Shown here piece by piece: positions 6,669 to 12,681 of a stretch of DNA of 12,681 bases. Below the pieces are notes generated by a model. It worked only from the letters and a program-made list of their open reading frames with translations, did no database searches and was not told the DNA's origin. Numbering within the stretch: the first letter of the stretch is position 1; every line of letters starts with the position of its first letter. Position numbers and translations under genes: made by a program. The stretch spans positions 1 to 12,681 of the forward strand of contig CAZALT010000100.1 of the NCBI GenBank assembly GCA_964485515.1, given 5' to 3'. This DNA comes from CAZALT01 sp964485515. GTDB taxonomy: Bacteria > Actinomycetota > Acidimicrobiia > Acidimicrobiales > Acidimicrobilacustridaceae.

Positions 6669-7430
6669 TCACTTCGGGGCGAAGCGCTGGCCGCCGTCGA
6701 GGCGGATGCACTGGCCGTTGAGCATCGGGTTCTCGGCCATGGCGACGACGAGACGGCCGTACTCGTCGGGGTGCCCCATGCGCTTGGGGAACGCCGCGTC
6801 CTTGGTGAGCACCTCGGCGAACTCGTCCGGGATGCCCTCGGTGAGACCGGTGGAGAAGAGGCTCGGGGCGATGGCGAGGGCCCGGATGCCCAGCGATCCG
6901 AGGTCGCGGGCCATCGTCAGCATCATGCCGGCGATGCCGGCCTTCGAGGCGGCGTAGGCGACCTGACCGATCTGGCCCTCGTACGCCGCGATCGACGCCG
7001 TGCTGATGATGACGCCGCGCTCGCCTTCTTCCGGCTCGTTCTTGACCATGTACGCCGCGGCGAGGCGGCACACGTTGAACGTGCTGATCAGGTTGAGCTC
7101 GACGGTGTCGCGGAAGGCCTTGAGGTCGTGCGGGCCCTCCTTGCCGAGGGTGCGCATGGCACCGCCGCCGCCGGCGGTGTTGACCGAGATGTGCAGCTCG
7201 CCGCCGAGCGCCTCGACACCGGCGTCGATGGCCGCCTCGGTGCCGGCATCGTCGGTGACGTCGACGGGGTGGAACGTGCCACCGAGCGCCTCGGCCACCT
7301 CGGCGCCCTTCGACTGCGGCCGGTCGAGGATCGCCACGGAGGCGCCCTTGTCGACGAGCAGCTCGGCCGAGGCCTTGGCCATGCCCGATGCGCCACCCAC
7401 GATGATGGCCTTCTTTCCTGCGATCTGCAT
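6669..7430 (-). CDS. Short-chain dehydrogenase, 3-hydroxyacyl-CoA dehydrogenase type (HSD10-like)
   Basis: A 253-residue classical SDR, a cytosolic NAD(P)-dependent alcohol/ketone oxidoreductase. The nucleotide-binding turn VGGASGMAKA (11-20) is a variant of TGxxxGxG with the last Gly replaced by Ala. D36 (AILDRP) at the end of strand beta-2 favours NAD over NADP. NTAGG (84-88) replaces NNAG. The catalytic tetrad is complete: N113, S146 (ISTASIA), Y159 and K163 (YAASK). The pattern with HPVDVTDDAG (54-63) resembles type-2 17beta-HSD/3-hydroxyacyl-CoA dehydrogenases, so oxidation of a 3-hydroxyacyl-CoA, or of a ring hydroxyl, is likely; steroid versus acyl-CoA specificity cannot be told. The ATG (7428-7430) lies 6 bases after GGGAG. 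The gene is divergent from the aldehyde dehydrogenase and has motif copy B upstream. Confidence 0.92.
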   Translation of the reverse strand: MQIAGKKAIIVGGASGMAKASAELLVDKGASVAILDRPQSKGAEVAEALGGTFHPVDVTDDAGTEAAIDAGVEALGGELHISVNTAGGGGAMRTLGKEGPHDLKAFRDTVELNLISTFNVCRLAAAYMVKNEPEEGERGVIISTASIAAYEGQIGQVAYAASKAGIAGMMLTMARDLGSLGIRALAIAPSLFSTGLTEGIPDEFAEVLTKDAAFPKRMGHPDEYGRLVVAMAENPMLNGQCIRLDGGQRFAPK

Positions 7431-7450
7431 TGACTTCTCCCGTTCGAAGG

Positions 7451-7456
7451 ACGCTA
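7451..7456 (-). promoter_or_regulatory. Likely -10 box of the SDR promoter
   Basis: TAGCGT on the minus strand fits TANNNT. It lies 20 bases upstream of the SDR start codon and 2 bases downstream of motif copy B, so a protein bound at the motif would sit in the -35/-10 spacer. Confidence 0.35.
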
Positions 7457-7458
7457 TT

Positions 7459-7473
7459 CCTCTAGATGTTTAC
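7459..7473 (-). promoter_or_regulatory. Operator-like motif, copy B
   Basis: CCTCTAGATGTTTAC (plus strand) is the form closest to consensus in the window. It contains the self-complementary core CTAG. It lies 28 bases upstream of the SDR start and directly upstream of the likely -10 box TAGCGT. Copy C lies 83 bases away in the opposite orientation, each pointing to its own gene. Confidence 0.6.
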
Positions 7474-7556
7474 GGCCGGCGGCCGCCCGCGCCAAGTTAC
7501 CGGCACGAGCCAGGACACGTCGCACCGAGCGCCATCGTCTCACCGAGGAGACGACC

Positions 7557-7571
7557 ACATACATCTAGAGG
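7557..7571 (+). promoter_or_regulatory. Operator-like motif, copy C
   Basis: The plus strand reads ACATACATCTAGAGG; its complement CCTCTAGATGTATGT matches the consensus at 12 of 15 positions, including the whole CCTCTAGATGT part. It ends 6 bases before the -10 box TATCGT of the aldehyde dehydrogenase promoter, so it occupies the -35/-10 spacer. Confidence 0.6.
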
Positions 7572-7577
7572 TTTGGG

Positions 7578-7583
7578 TATCGT
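7578..7583 (+). promoter_or_regulatory. -10 box of a probable leaderless promoter for the aldehyde dehydrogenase
   Basis: TATCGT fits TANNNT and is followed by exactly 6 bases before the ATG at 7590. This places the transcription start on or next to the start codon. No Shine-Dalgarno sequence precedes the ATG, which supports leaderless translation, common in actinobacteria. Confidence 0.5.
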
Positions 7584-7589
7584 GCCGGC

Positions 7590-9010
7590 ATGACCGAGAC
7601 GATCGAACGCAGCCAGCTCCTCATCGGCAACACGTGGCAGAGCCCGTCGAGCAACGCGACGATCGAGGTGCACTCGCCCCACGATCAGCGCCTGGTGGCC
7701 GTCGTGCCCGAGGCCAGCTCGACCGACGTGGACCGGGCTGTCGACGCGGCGACCGCCGCGCTCGCCGGCCCCTGGGGCGCCACCAGTCCGAAGGAGCGGG
7801 CCGAGTTCCTGCGTGCGCTGTCGCTCGGACTGCAGGTGCGTTCCGAGGAGATCGCCGCGGTGGCGACCGCCGAGATGGGAGCGCCGTCCAAGTTCGCCAT
7901 CTTCGCCCATGTCTTCGCCTCGACCTCCGTCCTCGACGCGTTCGCCGACCTCACCGAGCAGTTCCCGTTCGAGCAGGAGCGGCCCGGGATCATGGGCCCG
8001 GTCCTCGTGCAGAAGGTGCCCGTCGGCGTCGCCGCCGGGATCGTCCCGTGGAACGTGCCCCTGTTCATCACCGCCATGAAGCTCGGCGCCGCGCTGGCTG
8101 CCGGTGCCCCCATCATCTTGAAGCCGTCGCCCGAGGCCCCGGTCGACTCCTTCATCCTCGGCGACGTGCTGGCCGAGATCGGCCTGCCCGAAGGGGTCGT
8201 CAGCATCCTCCCGGGTGGTCGCGAGCTGGGCCAGGAGCTGGTCACCCATGCCGGCATCGACAAGGTGTCGTTCACCGGCAGCACCGCCGCCGGTCGCCAG
8301 GTGGGCGAGACCTGCGGGCGGCTCCTGCGCCGCTGCACCCTGGAGCTGGGCGGCAAGTCGGCCGGCATCATCCTCGACGACGCCGACCTCGCCACCACGG
8401 TGCCGCAACTGCTCGACGCCGGCCTGCAGAACAACGGCCAGGTGTGCGCGGCCCAGACCCGCATCCTCGTGCCGCAGGCCAAGCACGACGAGATCGTCGA
8501 CGCGCTGGCCGACCACATCCGCACGCTGGTCGTGGGCGATCCCGCCGATCCCGAGACCGACATCGGCCCGCTCGTGGCCGCCCGCCAACGCGAACGGGTC
8601 GAGGGCTACATCGCCGCCGGGCGCGACAGCAGCGCCGACCTCGTGGTCGGCGGTGGCCGCCCGACCGATTCCGCCCTCGCCGACGGCTGGTATGTCGAAC
8701 CCACGCTGTTCACCAACGTCGACAACGCCGACAAGATCGCCCAGGAGGAGATCTTCGGCCCGGTGCTCGCCGTGGTCCCCTACACCGATGAGGCCGAGGC
8801 GGTGGCGCTCGCCAACGCATCCGACTTCGGGTTGTCCGGCTCGGTGTGGACCACCGACACCGAGCGCGGCACGGCCGTGGCCAGCCAGATCCGCACCGGC
8901 GTGTGCGCCGTGAACTCCGGCATCATCGTCGACCCCCAGAACCCGTTCGGCGGGTTCAAGGCATCCGGCATCGGCCGCGAGATGGGCCCCGAGGGCCTCA
9001 GCGCGTTCCT
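7590..9010 (+). CDS. NAD(P)-dependent aldehyde dehydrogenase, C-terminus lost in a gap
   Basis: Oxidises an aldehyde to the carboxylic acid. 473 full residues are present and a further Leu is certain (CTN), then the N run begins. Related proteins end about ten residues after EGLSAF, so almost all of it is here. The ALDH signature is complete: VPWNVPLF with N155, KPSPEAP (178-184), FTGSTAAGR (228-236), the general base E252 in LELGGKS, and the nucleophile C286 in NNGQVCAAQ. EEIFGPV (386-392) and NPFGGFKASGIGREMG (451-466) follow in the usual order. The ATG at 7590 is probably leaderless. The gene is divergent from the SDR, with one motif copy facing each gene. Next to a P450 and beta-oxidation genes, a role in oxidising a terminal or side-chain aldehyde is likely. 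The substrate is not shown. Confidence 0.94.
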
Positions 9011-9110
9011 NNNNNNNNNNNNNNNNNNNNNNNNNNNNNNNNNNNNNNNNNNNNNNNNNNNNNNNNNNNNNNNNNNNNNNNNNNNNNNNNNNNNNNNNNN
9101 NNNNNNNNNN
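9011..9110. other. Assembly gap 3 (100 N), between two converging genes
   Basis: A placeholder of exactly 100 N. It removes the last few codons of the aldehyde dehydrogenase and the 3' end of the small minus-strand gene. The flanks show no overlap. The true size is unknown. Confidence 0.95.
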
Positions 9111-9346
9111 TCGTCGATCACCTGGTCTGGCACACCGATCACATCGAGGTGGACGATGCTCCGTCCAGAGCTCCCCTCGACGATGTCGATGACACGAGCC
9201 AGGAAGGGTTCGTCGACATCGCCCGCGACGATCACCCCACCGAAGCGGACCCGAGTCGGATCGTCGGCTTCGTCGAGGAAGGTCCACACGAATCCCGAGG
9301 CGTCGATCTGGTGCACATCGGCAGGCAGGGTGACTCGAGTCGTCAT
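9111..9346 (-). CDS. Small protein of unknown function, 3' end in a gap
   Basis: 78 residues are visible, then an Asp or Glu codon (GAN) at the gap edge. ATG (9344-9346) follows AGGAG with 6 bases spacing, a good ribosome site, and codon use looks coding. I do not recognise the family. The sequence is acidic, without a signal peptide, membrane segment or cysteine, and alternates short hydrophobic stretches with charged turns (RFGGVIVAGDVDEPFLARVI at 34-53, SIVHLDVIGVPDQ at 63-75), suggesting a small soluble beta-rich domain. It is the last known gene of the minus-strand unit, 70 bases after the carboxyltransferase stop, and so may be co-transcribed with it. A biotinyl carrier role is not supported, since no MKM motif is seen, but the end is missing. 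Confidence 0.7.
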
Positions 9347-9416
9347 GGAGCACTCCTTTCGAAGAAGGGGTTCGTCAGTTCGGGACCGAGGATCGTGAGC
9401 AAGGCACGGCTTCCGC

Positions 9417-10990
9417 CTACGGCATCACGCCGATGCGTTGGACGGGCTCGGGGGCCTGCTGGCGGCGGTACAGCGCTCGCTCGAGAGAGTGGAGCAGGAC
9501 GTTGCGGATCTCGCGGGGGTCGATCAGCTCGTCGAAGCCGAGGCGCTCGGCCGAGCGGAACGACGCCTCGATCTCGATCTCGCGCAGCAGGGCGGCCTCG
9601 TCCTGATCCGAGCCGCGGGAGCGAGCCATCGCCGCCGCGCCCATGGCGCCCATGGTGGCGCCGGGCAGCGCGAAGACCTCCGACTGCTCGTCGAACGGGA
9701 TGATGCCCATCACCATCGAGCCGAACCCGTACGCCTTGCGCAGCGTGACGGCGAGCTTGGGGACCGTGGCCATGGTCTGCGCCGCGTACATGCGGGCGCC
9801 CTTGCGCAAGATGGCGTTCTTCTCCGACGCACTGCCGGGCATCACCCCCGGGTTGTCGGAGAGGAACACGAGCGGCACGTGGAACGAGTCGGCCACCGTG
9901 ATGAACCGCGCCGCCTTCTCCGCTCCGTCGGCGTCGAGCGATCCGGCGAGGACCGTCGGCTGGTTGGCGATGACCGCAACCGGGTGACCACCGAGGCGGG
10001 CCAGCGAGCAGATGATGGAGCGGCCGTAGCCGGGCTGGACCTCGAACGCCGAGCCCTCGTCGAACACCACGTCGATGACGTCGTGCATGTCGTAGGCCTG
10101 CCGGCCGCTGCGGGGGATGAGCTTCAGCATCTCGTCGACGACACGCGGGCCGTCGTCGCCGCCCACCAGGTCGGGCGGGTACGACCACGCCGAGGACGGC
10201 ATGTACCGGAGGTAGGCGCGCACGAGATCGAGGGCGGCGGCGTCGTCACGGGCACCGTTGTGGATGAGGCCGCTGGCCAGCGCGACCGACGGCCCACCGA
10301 GGTCCTCCTTGGTGATCTTCTCGCCCAGCGACTCGGCCACGACGGGCGGACCTGCGGTGAAGATCGCTCCGGTGTCGCTCATCACGGCGAAGTCCGACAT
10401 CGGGGCCACGAGCGCGCCATGGCCGGCCGATGATCCGAGCACGGCGGTGACCAGCGGCACCCGACCCGAGCAGCGCGCCTGGGCGATGAGGTCGGTCGGC
10501 GTGCGAGCACCGGCATGGCCGTCGGCCCGGAAGCCCGCTCCCTCCAGCATCATGATGAGCGGCACCCGGTCCATCGCCGCGATCTCGGCGACCCGGTAGC
10601 GCTTGGAGTTGGCGTGGCCGCTGATCGTTCCGGCCTTCACCGTGAAGTCCTCGGCGGCCACCATCACGGGCCGACCGTCGATGCGGCCCGATCCGGTGAT
10701 GACGGCATCGGCGGGCGCGTCAGCACCGCCGACCAGGGTGCCGAACTCCTGGAACGACCCTTCGTCGAGGAGCGTCCGAACCCGGGATCGGGCGTCGAGC
10801 TTGCCGGCGTCGCGGTGCTTGGTGAGCCGCTCGGGCCCGCCCATCGACCGCGACACGGTGCGTTGCTCGGCNNNNNNNNNNNNNNNNNNNNNNNNNNNNN
10901 NNNNNNNNNNNNNNNNNNNNNNNNNNNNNNNNNNNNNNNNNNNNNNNNNNNNNNNNNNNNNNNNNNNNNNNTCCTCGTGTCCGGTCTCAT
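9417..10990 (-). CDS. Acyl-CoA carboxylase carboxyltransferase (beta) subunit, interrupted by an assembly gap
   Basis: Transfers CO2 from carboxybiotin to an acyl-CoA. ATG at 10988-10990 gives MRPDTR before the N run; 484 residues follow it, to TAG at 9417-9419. Homologues that begin MRPDTR or similar reach their GGPER segment after only a few more residues, so the real gap is probably much shorter than 100 bases. Both carboxyltransferase halves are present. The N-terminal half has DGRPVMVAAEDFTVKAG (residues 65-81 after the gap), SSAGHGALVAPMSDFAVMSD (147-166) and GEKITKEDLGG (183-193). The C-terminal half has EVQPGYGRSIICSLARLGG (277-295), IANQPTVLAGSLDADGAEKA (301-320), VPLVFLSDNPGVMPGS (332-347) and LRKAYGFGSMVMG (377-389). 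The start lies 2 bases after the preceding hydratase stop. No biotin carboxylase or carrier gene is in the window. Propionyl-, methylcrotonyl- or geranyl-type substrates are all possible. Confidence 0.9.
10872..10971. other. Assembly gap 4 (100 N), near the 5' end of the carboxyltransferase
   Basis: A placeholder of exactly 100 N between MRPDTR and AEQRTVSR of one gene. With 100 N the two frames do not match, so the true length must differ. Family lengths suggest only a few missing codons. Confidence 0.95.
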
Positions 10991-10992
10991 GA

Positions 10993-11856
10993 CTACTTGC
11001 CCTCGAAGTTGGGCGTGCGACGTTCGACGTAGGCGATGAGCGCCTCACGCAGATCGTCGGTCTTGACGTTGACGGCTTGGGCCAGGGCCTCGACCTCGAG
11101 CGCACGGGCCAGCGACCCGCTCGGCGCGTCGTCGAGCTGGCGCTTGATCGAGGCCAGGGCGATCGGCGGCCCCGCCGCGATCTCGGCCACGACGGCCGCG
11201 ACCGTCGAGTCGAGCTCCTCCACGGGGACGACCTCGTTGACCAGGCCGAGCTGGTGGGCCTCGGGACCGAAGACGATCTTGGCGGTCAGGGCCAGCTCCT
11301 TGGCCTTGTTGACCGACAACCGCTGGCGCAGCAGCCACGACGTGCCGAAGTCGAGGCTGAGGCCGCGCTTGGCGAAGATGGCCGAGAAGCGGGCGCGGTC
11401 CGAGCAGTAGGCGAGGTCGGCCGCGAGGGCGACGCCGAGTCCGGCACCGACGCACAGGCCGTCGACCTTGGCGACGACCGGCACCGGGCAGTCGTGCACC
11501 GCGACGACGACATCGGCGAGCACGCGCATGGCGTCGGTCATCGTCGCCGACGGTCCTCCCCCCGCGCCTGATGCGCCGACCGCGGAGAGGTCCGCACCGG
11601 CGCAGAAGTTGCCGCCGGAACCGGTGAGGACGATCGCTCGCACGCCCGATTGGCCGAGGTCGCGGAACGTCTCGCCCAAAGCGACGAACATGTCGCCGCT
11701 GCAGCCGTTCTTGGCGTCGGGGTTGTCGATCGTGACCGTGGCGACCCAACCCTCGACCGAGGCGAGGATCTGCGGGTGGTACGACCGGATCGCTCGCACC
11801 GCGTCAGCGGGAACCGCGTCCTCGACAGCCTCGACGCCCTCGCTCGGTCCCGACAT
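10993..11856 (-). CDS. Enoyl-CoA hydratase/isomerase-like protein (crotonase fold)
   Basis: A 287-residue crotonase-superfamily protein, slightly long because of a ~25-residue N-terminal extension (MSGPSEGVEAVEDAVPADAV). ATG (11854-11856) follows GGGGGAG with 10 bases spacing. Oxyanion-hole segments are clear: FCAGADL (84-90) and GLCVGAGLGVALAAD (133-147). Both classical hydratase glutamates are absent: the Glu144 position is V142, and the Glu164 region reads KRGLSLDFGTSWLL. D169 there matches the Asp used by PaaG-type isomerases, so a double-bond isomerase is more likely than a hydratase. It leads a minus-strand unit with the carboxyltransferase 2 bases downstream and is divergent from the P450. 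Two motif copies (D, E) lie in the shared upstream region. Confidence 0.92.
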   Translation of the reverse strand: MSGPSEGVEAVEDAVPADAVRAIRSYHPQILASVEGWVATVTIDNPDAKNGCSGDMFVALGETFRDLGQSGVRAIVLTGSGGNFCAGADLSAVGASGAGGGPSATMTDAMRVLADVVVAVHDCPVPVVAKVDGLCVGAGLGVALAADLAYCSDRARFSAIFAKRGLSLDFGTSWLLRQRLSVNKAKELALTAKIVFGPEAHQLGLVNEVVPVEELDSTVAAVVAEIAAGPPIALASIKRQLDDAPSGSLARALEVEALAQAVNVKTDDLREALIAYVERRTPNFEGK

Positions 11857-11911
11857 GTTCGGATCACTCCCCCGGGGACACCCGCCTTGCGGTGGTGTCG
11901 ATCGATCAATA

Positions 11912-11926
11912 CGTCTACATGTTTAC
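11912..11926 (-). promoter_or_regulatory. Operator-like motif, copy D
   Basis: CGTCTACATGTTTAC differs from the consensus at 2 of 15 positions. It contains the imperfect palindrome GTCTACATGTTTAC (GTNNACATGTNNAC type). It lies 55 bases upstream of the hydratase-like gene at 11856 and is followed on the minus strand by an AT-rich stretch (TATTGAT) that could be the -10 region. Confidence 0.5.
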
Positions 11927-11982
11927 ACCGCCGACCGCCCGTCAACCCAGCCCCGCCGCACGCGCGTGAACCTGGGTTCATT

Positions 11983-11997
11983 CCTCTAGATGATTCA
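11983..11997. promoter_or_regulatory. Operator-like motif, copy E
   Basis: CCTCTAGATGATTCA keeps the CCTCTAGATG part exactly and differs in the second half. It lies 25 bases upstream of the P450 start codon, so it probably overlaps the P450 promoter. It is 56 bases from copy D. Confidence 0.55.
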
Positions 11998-12022
11998 TCG
12001 CCACTTCTGCCATGCTGTCGCC

Positions 12023-12681
12023 ATGAGCGATGTCGTGTTGAACAGCCCCGGTTCGATCTTCTGCAACCCCATGGCGTACGCCGATCCGAAGCTGTGGCAC
12101 GACACGGCCCGCCACATCCGCGAGACCGATCCGGTCCACCTGGTGGACGAGCCCGGGTTCCCCAGGTTCTGGGCCATCACCAAGCACGCCGACCTCATGG
12201 AGATCGAACGGCTGCCGGACACCTTCACCAACTCGCCCATCCCGGCGCTCGGCCCGGAGGAGACGCTCAAAGACATCGAGGACGTCCCGGTCAAGACGCT
12301 CATCCAGCTCGACGGCGACGCGCACAAGGCCAACCGCAACATCGTCAACGACTGGTTCAAGCCGGCCAACGTCAAGACCCTCCAGGGCCGCGTCGATCAG
12401 CTGGCTACCTACTACGTCGACCGCATGGCGGCCAAGGACGGCTCGTGCGAGTTCGTGCAGGACGTGGCGCTGCACTTCCCCCTCGAGGTCATCCTCGCCA
12501 TCCTCGGGCTTCCCGACGACGACTACTCCCGCATGCTCAAGCTCACCCAGGAGCTGTTCGGCGCCGAGGACGCCGACATCGGCCGCATGGGCGAGGACGA
12601 GGGCGCGCTCGAAGTGCTGCTCGACTTCGTCAGCTACTTCGGCGACCTCGCCAACGACCGACGGGCCAACCCCACCGACGA
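12023..12681 (+). CDS. Cytochrome P450, N-terminal part (runs off the window)
   Basis: A haem monooxygenase; 219 complete codons are visible from ATG 12023, roughly half of a typical 400-residue bacterial P450. The N-terminus has no membrane anchor, as expected for soluble bacterial P450s. FWAITKHADLMEIERLPDTF (49-68) matches the beta-1/helix B region. LDGDAHKANRNIVNDWF (96-112) is helix C with the H-x-x-x-R pair (H101, R105) that holds a haem propionate. FPLEVILAILGLPDDDY (152-168) precedes helix F. The I-helix, ExxR and the Cys loop lie beyond the window, so activity cannot be checked. The layout resembles actinobacterial P450s of the CYP125/CYP142/CYP124 clan, which act on sterol or branched-chain lipids; this is inference. 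No Shine-Dalgarno site is seen, and an ATG at 12012 hits a stop at once. Confidence 0.9.
   Translation, partial: MSDVVLNSPGSIFCNPMAYADPKLWHDTARHIRETDPVHLVDEPGFPRFWAITKHADLMEIERLPDTFTNSPIPALGPEETLKDIEDVPVKTLIQLDGDAHKANRNIVNDWFKPANVKTLQGRVDQLATYYVDRMAAKDGSCEFVQDVALHFPLEVILAILGLPDDDYSRMLKLTQELFGAEDADIGRMGEDEGALEVLLDFVSYFGDLANDRRANPTD

Noticed and set aside
7497..9353. Very long minus-strand frame across the aldehyde dehydrogenase and gap 3
   Set aside because: It passes through 100 N and is antisense to an ALDH with all catalytic residues; its length is a GC artefact.
9438..10433. Plus-strand frame (331 codons) opposite the carboxyltransferase
   Set aside because: Antisense shadow of a well-supported gene, with no domain features.
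11978..12475. Minus-strand frame (165 codons) opposite the P450
   Set aside because: The plus strand encodes a convincing P450 N-terminus with the helix C H-x-x-x-R pair; the antisense frame has no such support.
1..12681. CRISPR arrays, tRNA or rRNA genes, insertion sequences
   Set aside because: No regularly spaced repeats, no cloverleaf-like or rRNA-like stretch and no transposase motif were seen on either strand.

Overview
The window is GC-rich (about 64 to 70% in stretches I counted) and holds a dense set of acyl-CoA catabolism genes. Gene style (GTG starts, overlapping stop/start pairs, paired acyl-CoA dehydrogenases) suggests a high-GC actinobacterium, perhaps of the Acidimicrobiia/Ilumatobacter type. 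That placement is inference from protein style, not a search result. Four runs of exactly 100 N mark scaffold joins, so this is a draft or metagenome-derived assembly, and four genes or gene ends touch these joins.

Layout: (1) 1-1247, minus: an acyl-CoA dehydrogenase (ACAD), divergent from an enoyl-CoA hydratase/isomerase (1434-2529, plus) that is split by the first N run. (2) 2580-3223, minus: a VapC (PIN) toxin and an AbrB-type antitoxin with a 4-base overlap. (3) 3364-5582, minus: two ACADs with a 1-base overlap, probably a heteromeric pair, downstream of a GntR/FadR-type regulator (5783-6544, minus). (4) 6669-7430, minus: a short-chain dehydrogenase (SDR), divergent from an aldehyde dehydrogenase (7590 to the third N run, plus). 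(5) 9111-11856, minus: an operon of an enoyl-CoA hydratase/isomerase-like protein, a carboxyltransferase and a small protein of unknown function, divergent from a cytochrome P450 (12023 to the window end). No gene-free stretch exceeds 300 known bases; the three divergent gaps (1248-1433, 7431-7589, 11857-12022) hold the regulatory signals.

Together the enzymes suggest an oxidation route for a hydrophobic substrate. A P450 would hydroxylate, the aldehyde dehydrogenase would give the acid, and after CoA activation (no ligase in the window) ACADs, hydratase/isomerases and an SDR would run beta-oxidation steps. The carboxyltransferase could serve a branched-chain carboxylation step. No thiolase, CoA ligase, biotin carboxylase or ferredoxin is visible, so the route is incomplete here and the substrate (sterol side chain, terpenoid, branched acid) cannot be fixed.

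The most interesting non-coding signal is a 15-base motif close to CCTCTAGATGTTTAC. It occurs five times that I could find, only in the three divergent intergenic regions, and it overlaps likely promoter positions. It looks like the operator of a local regulon.
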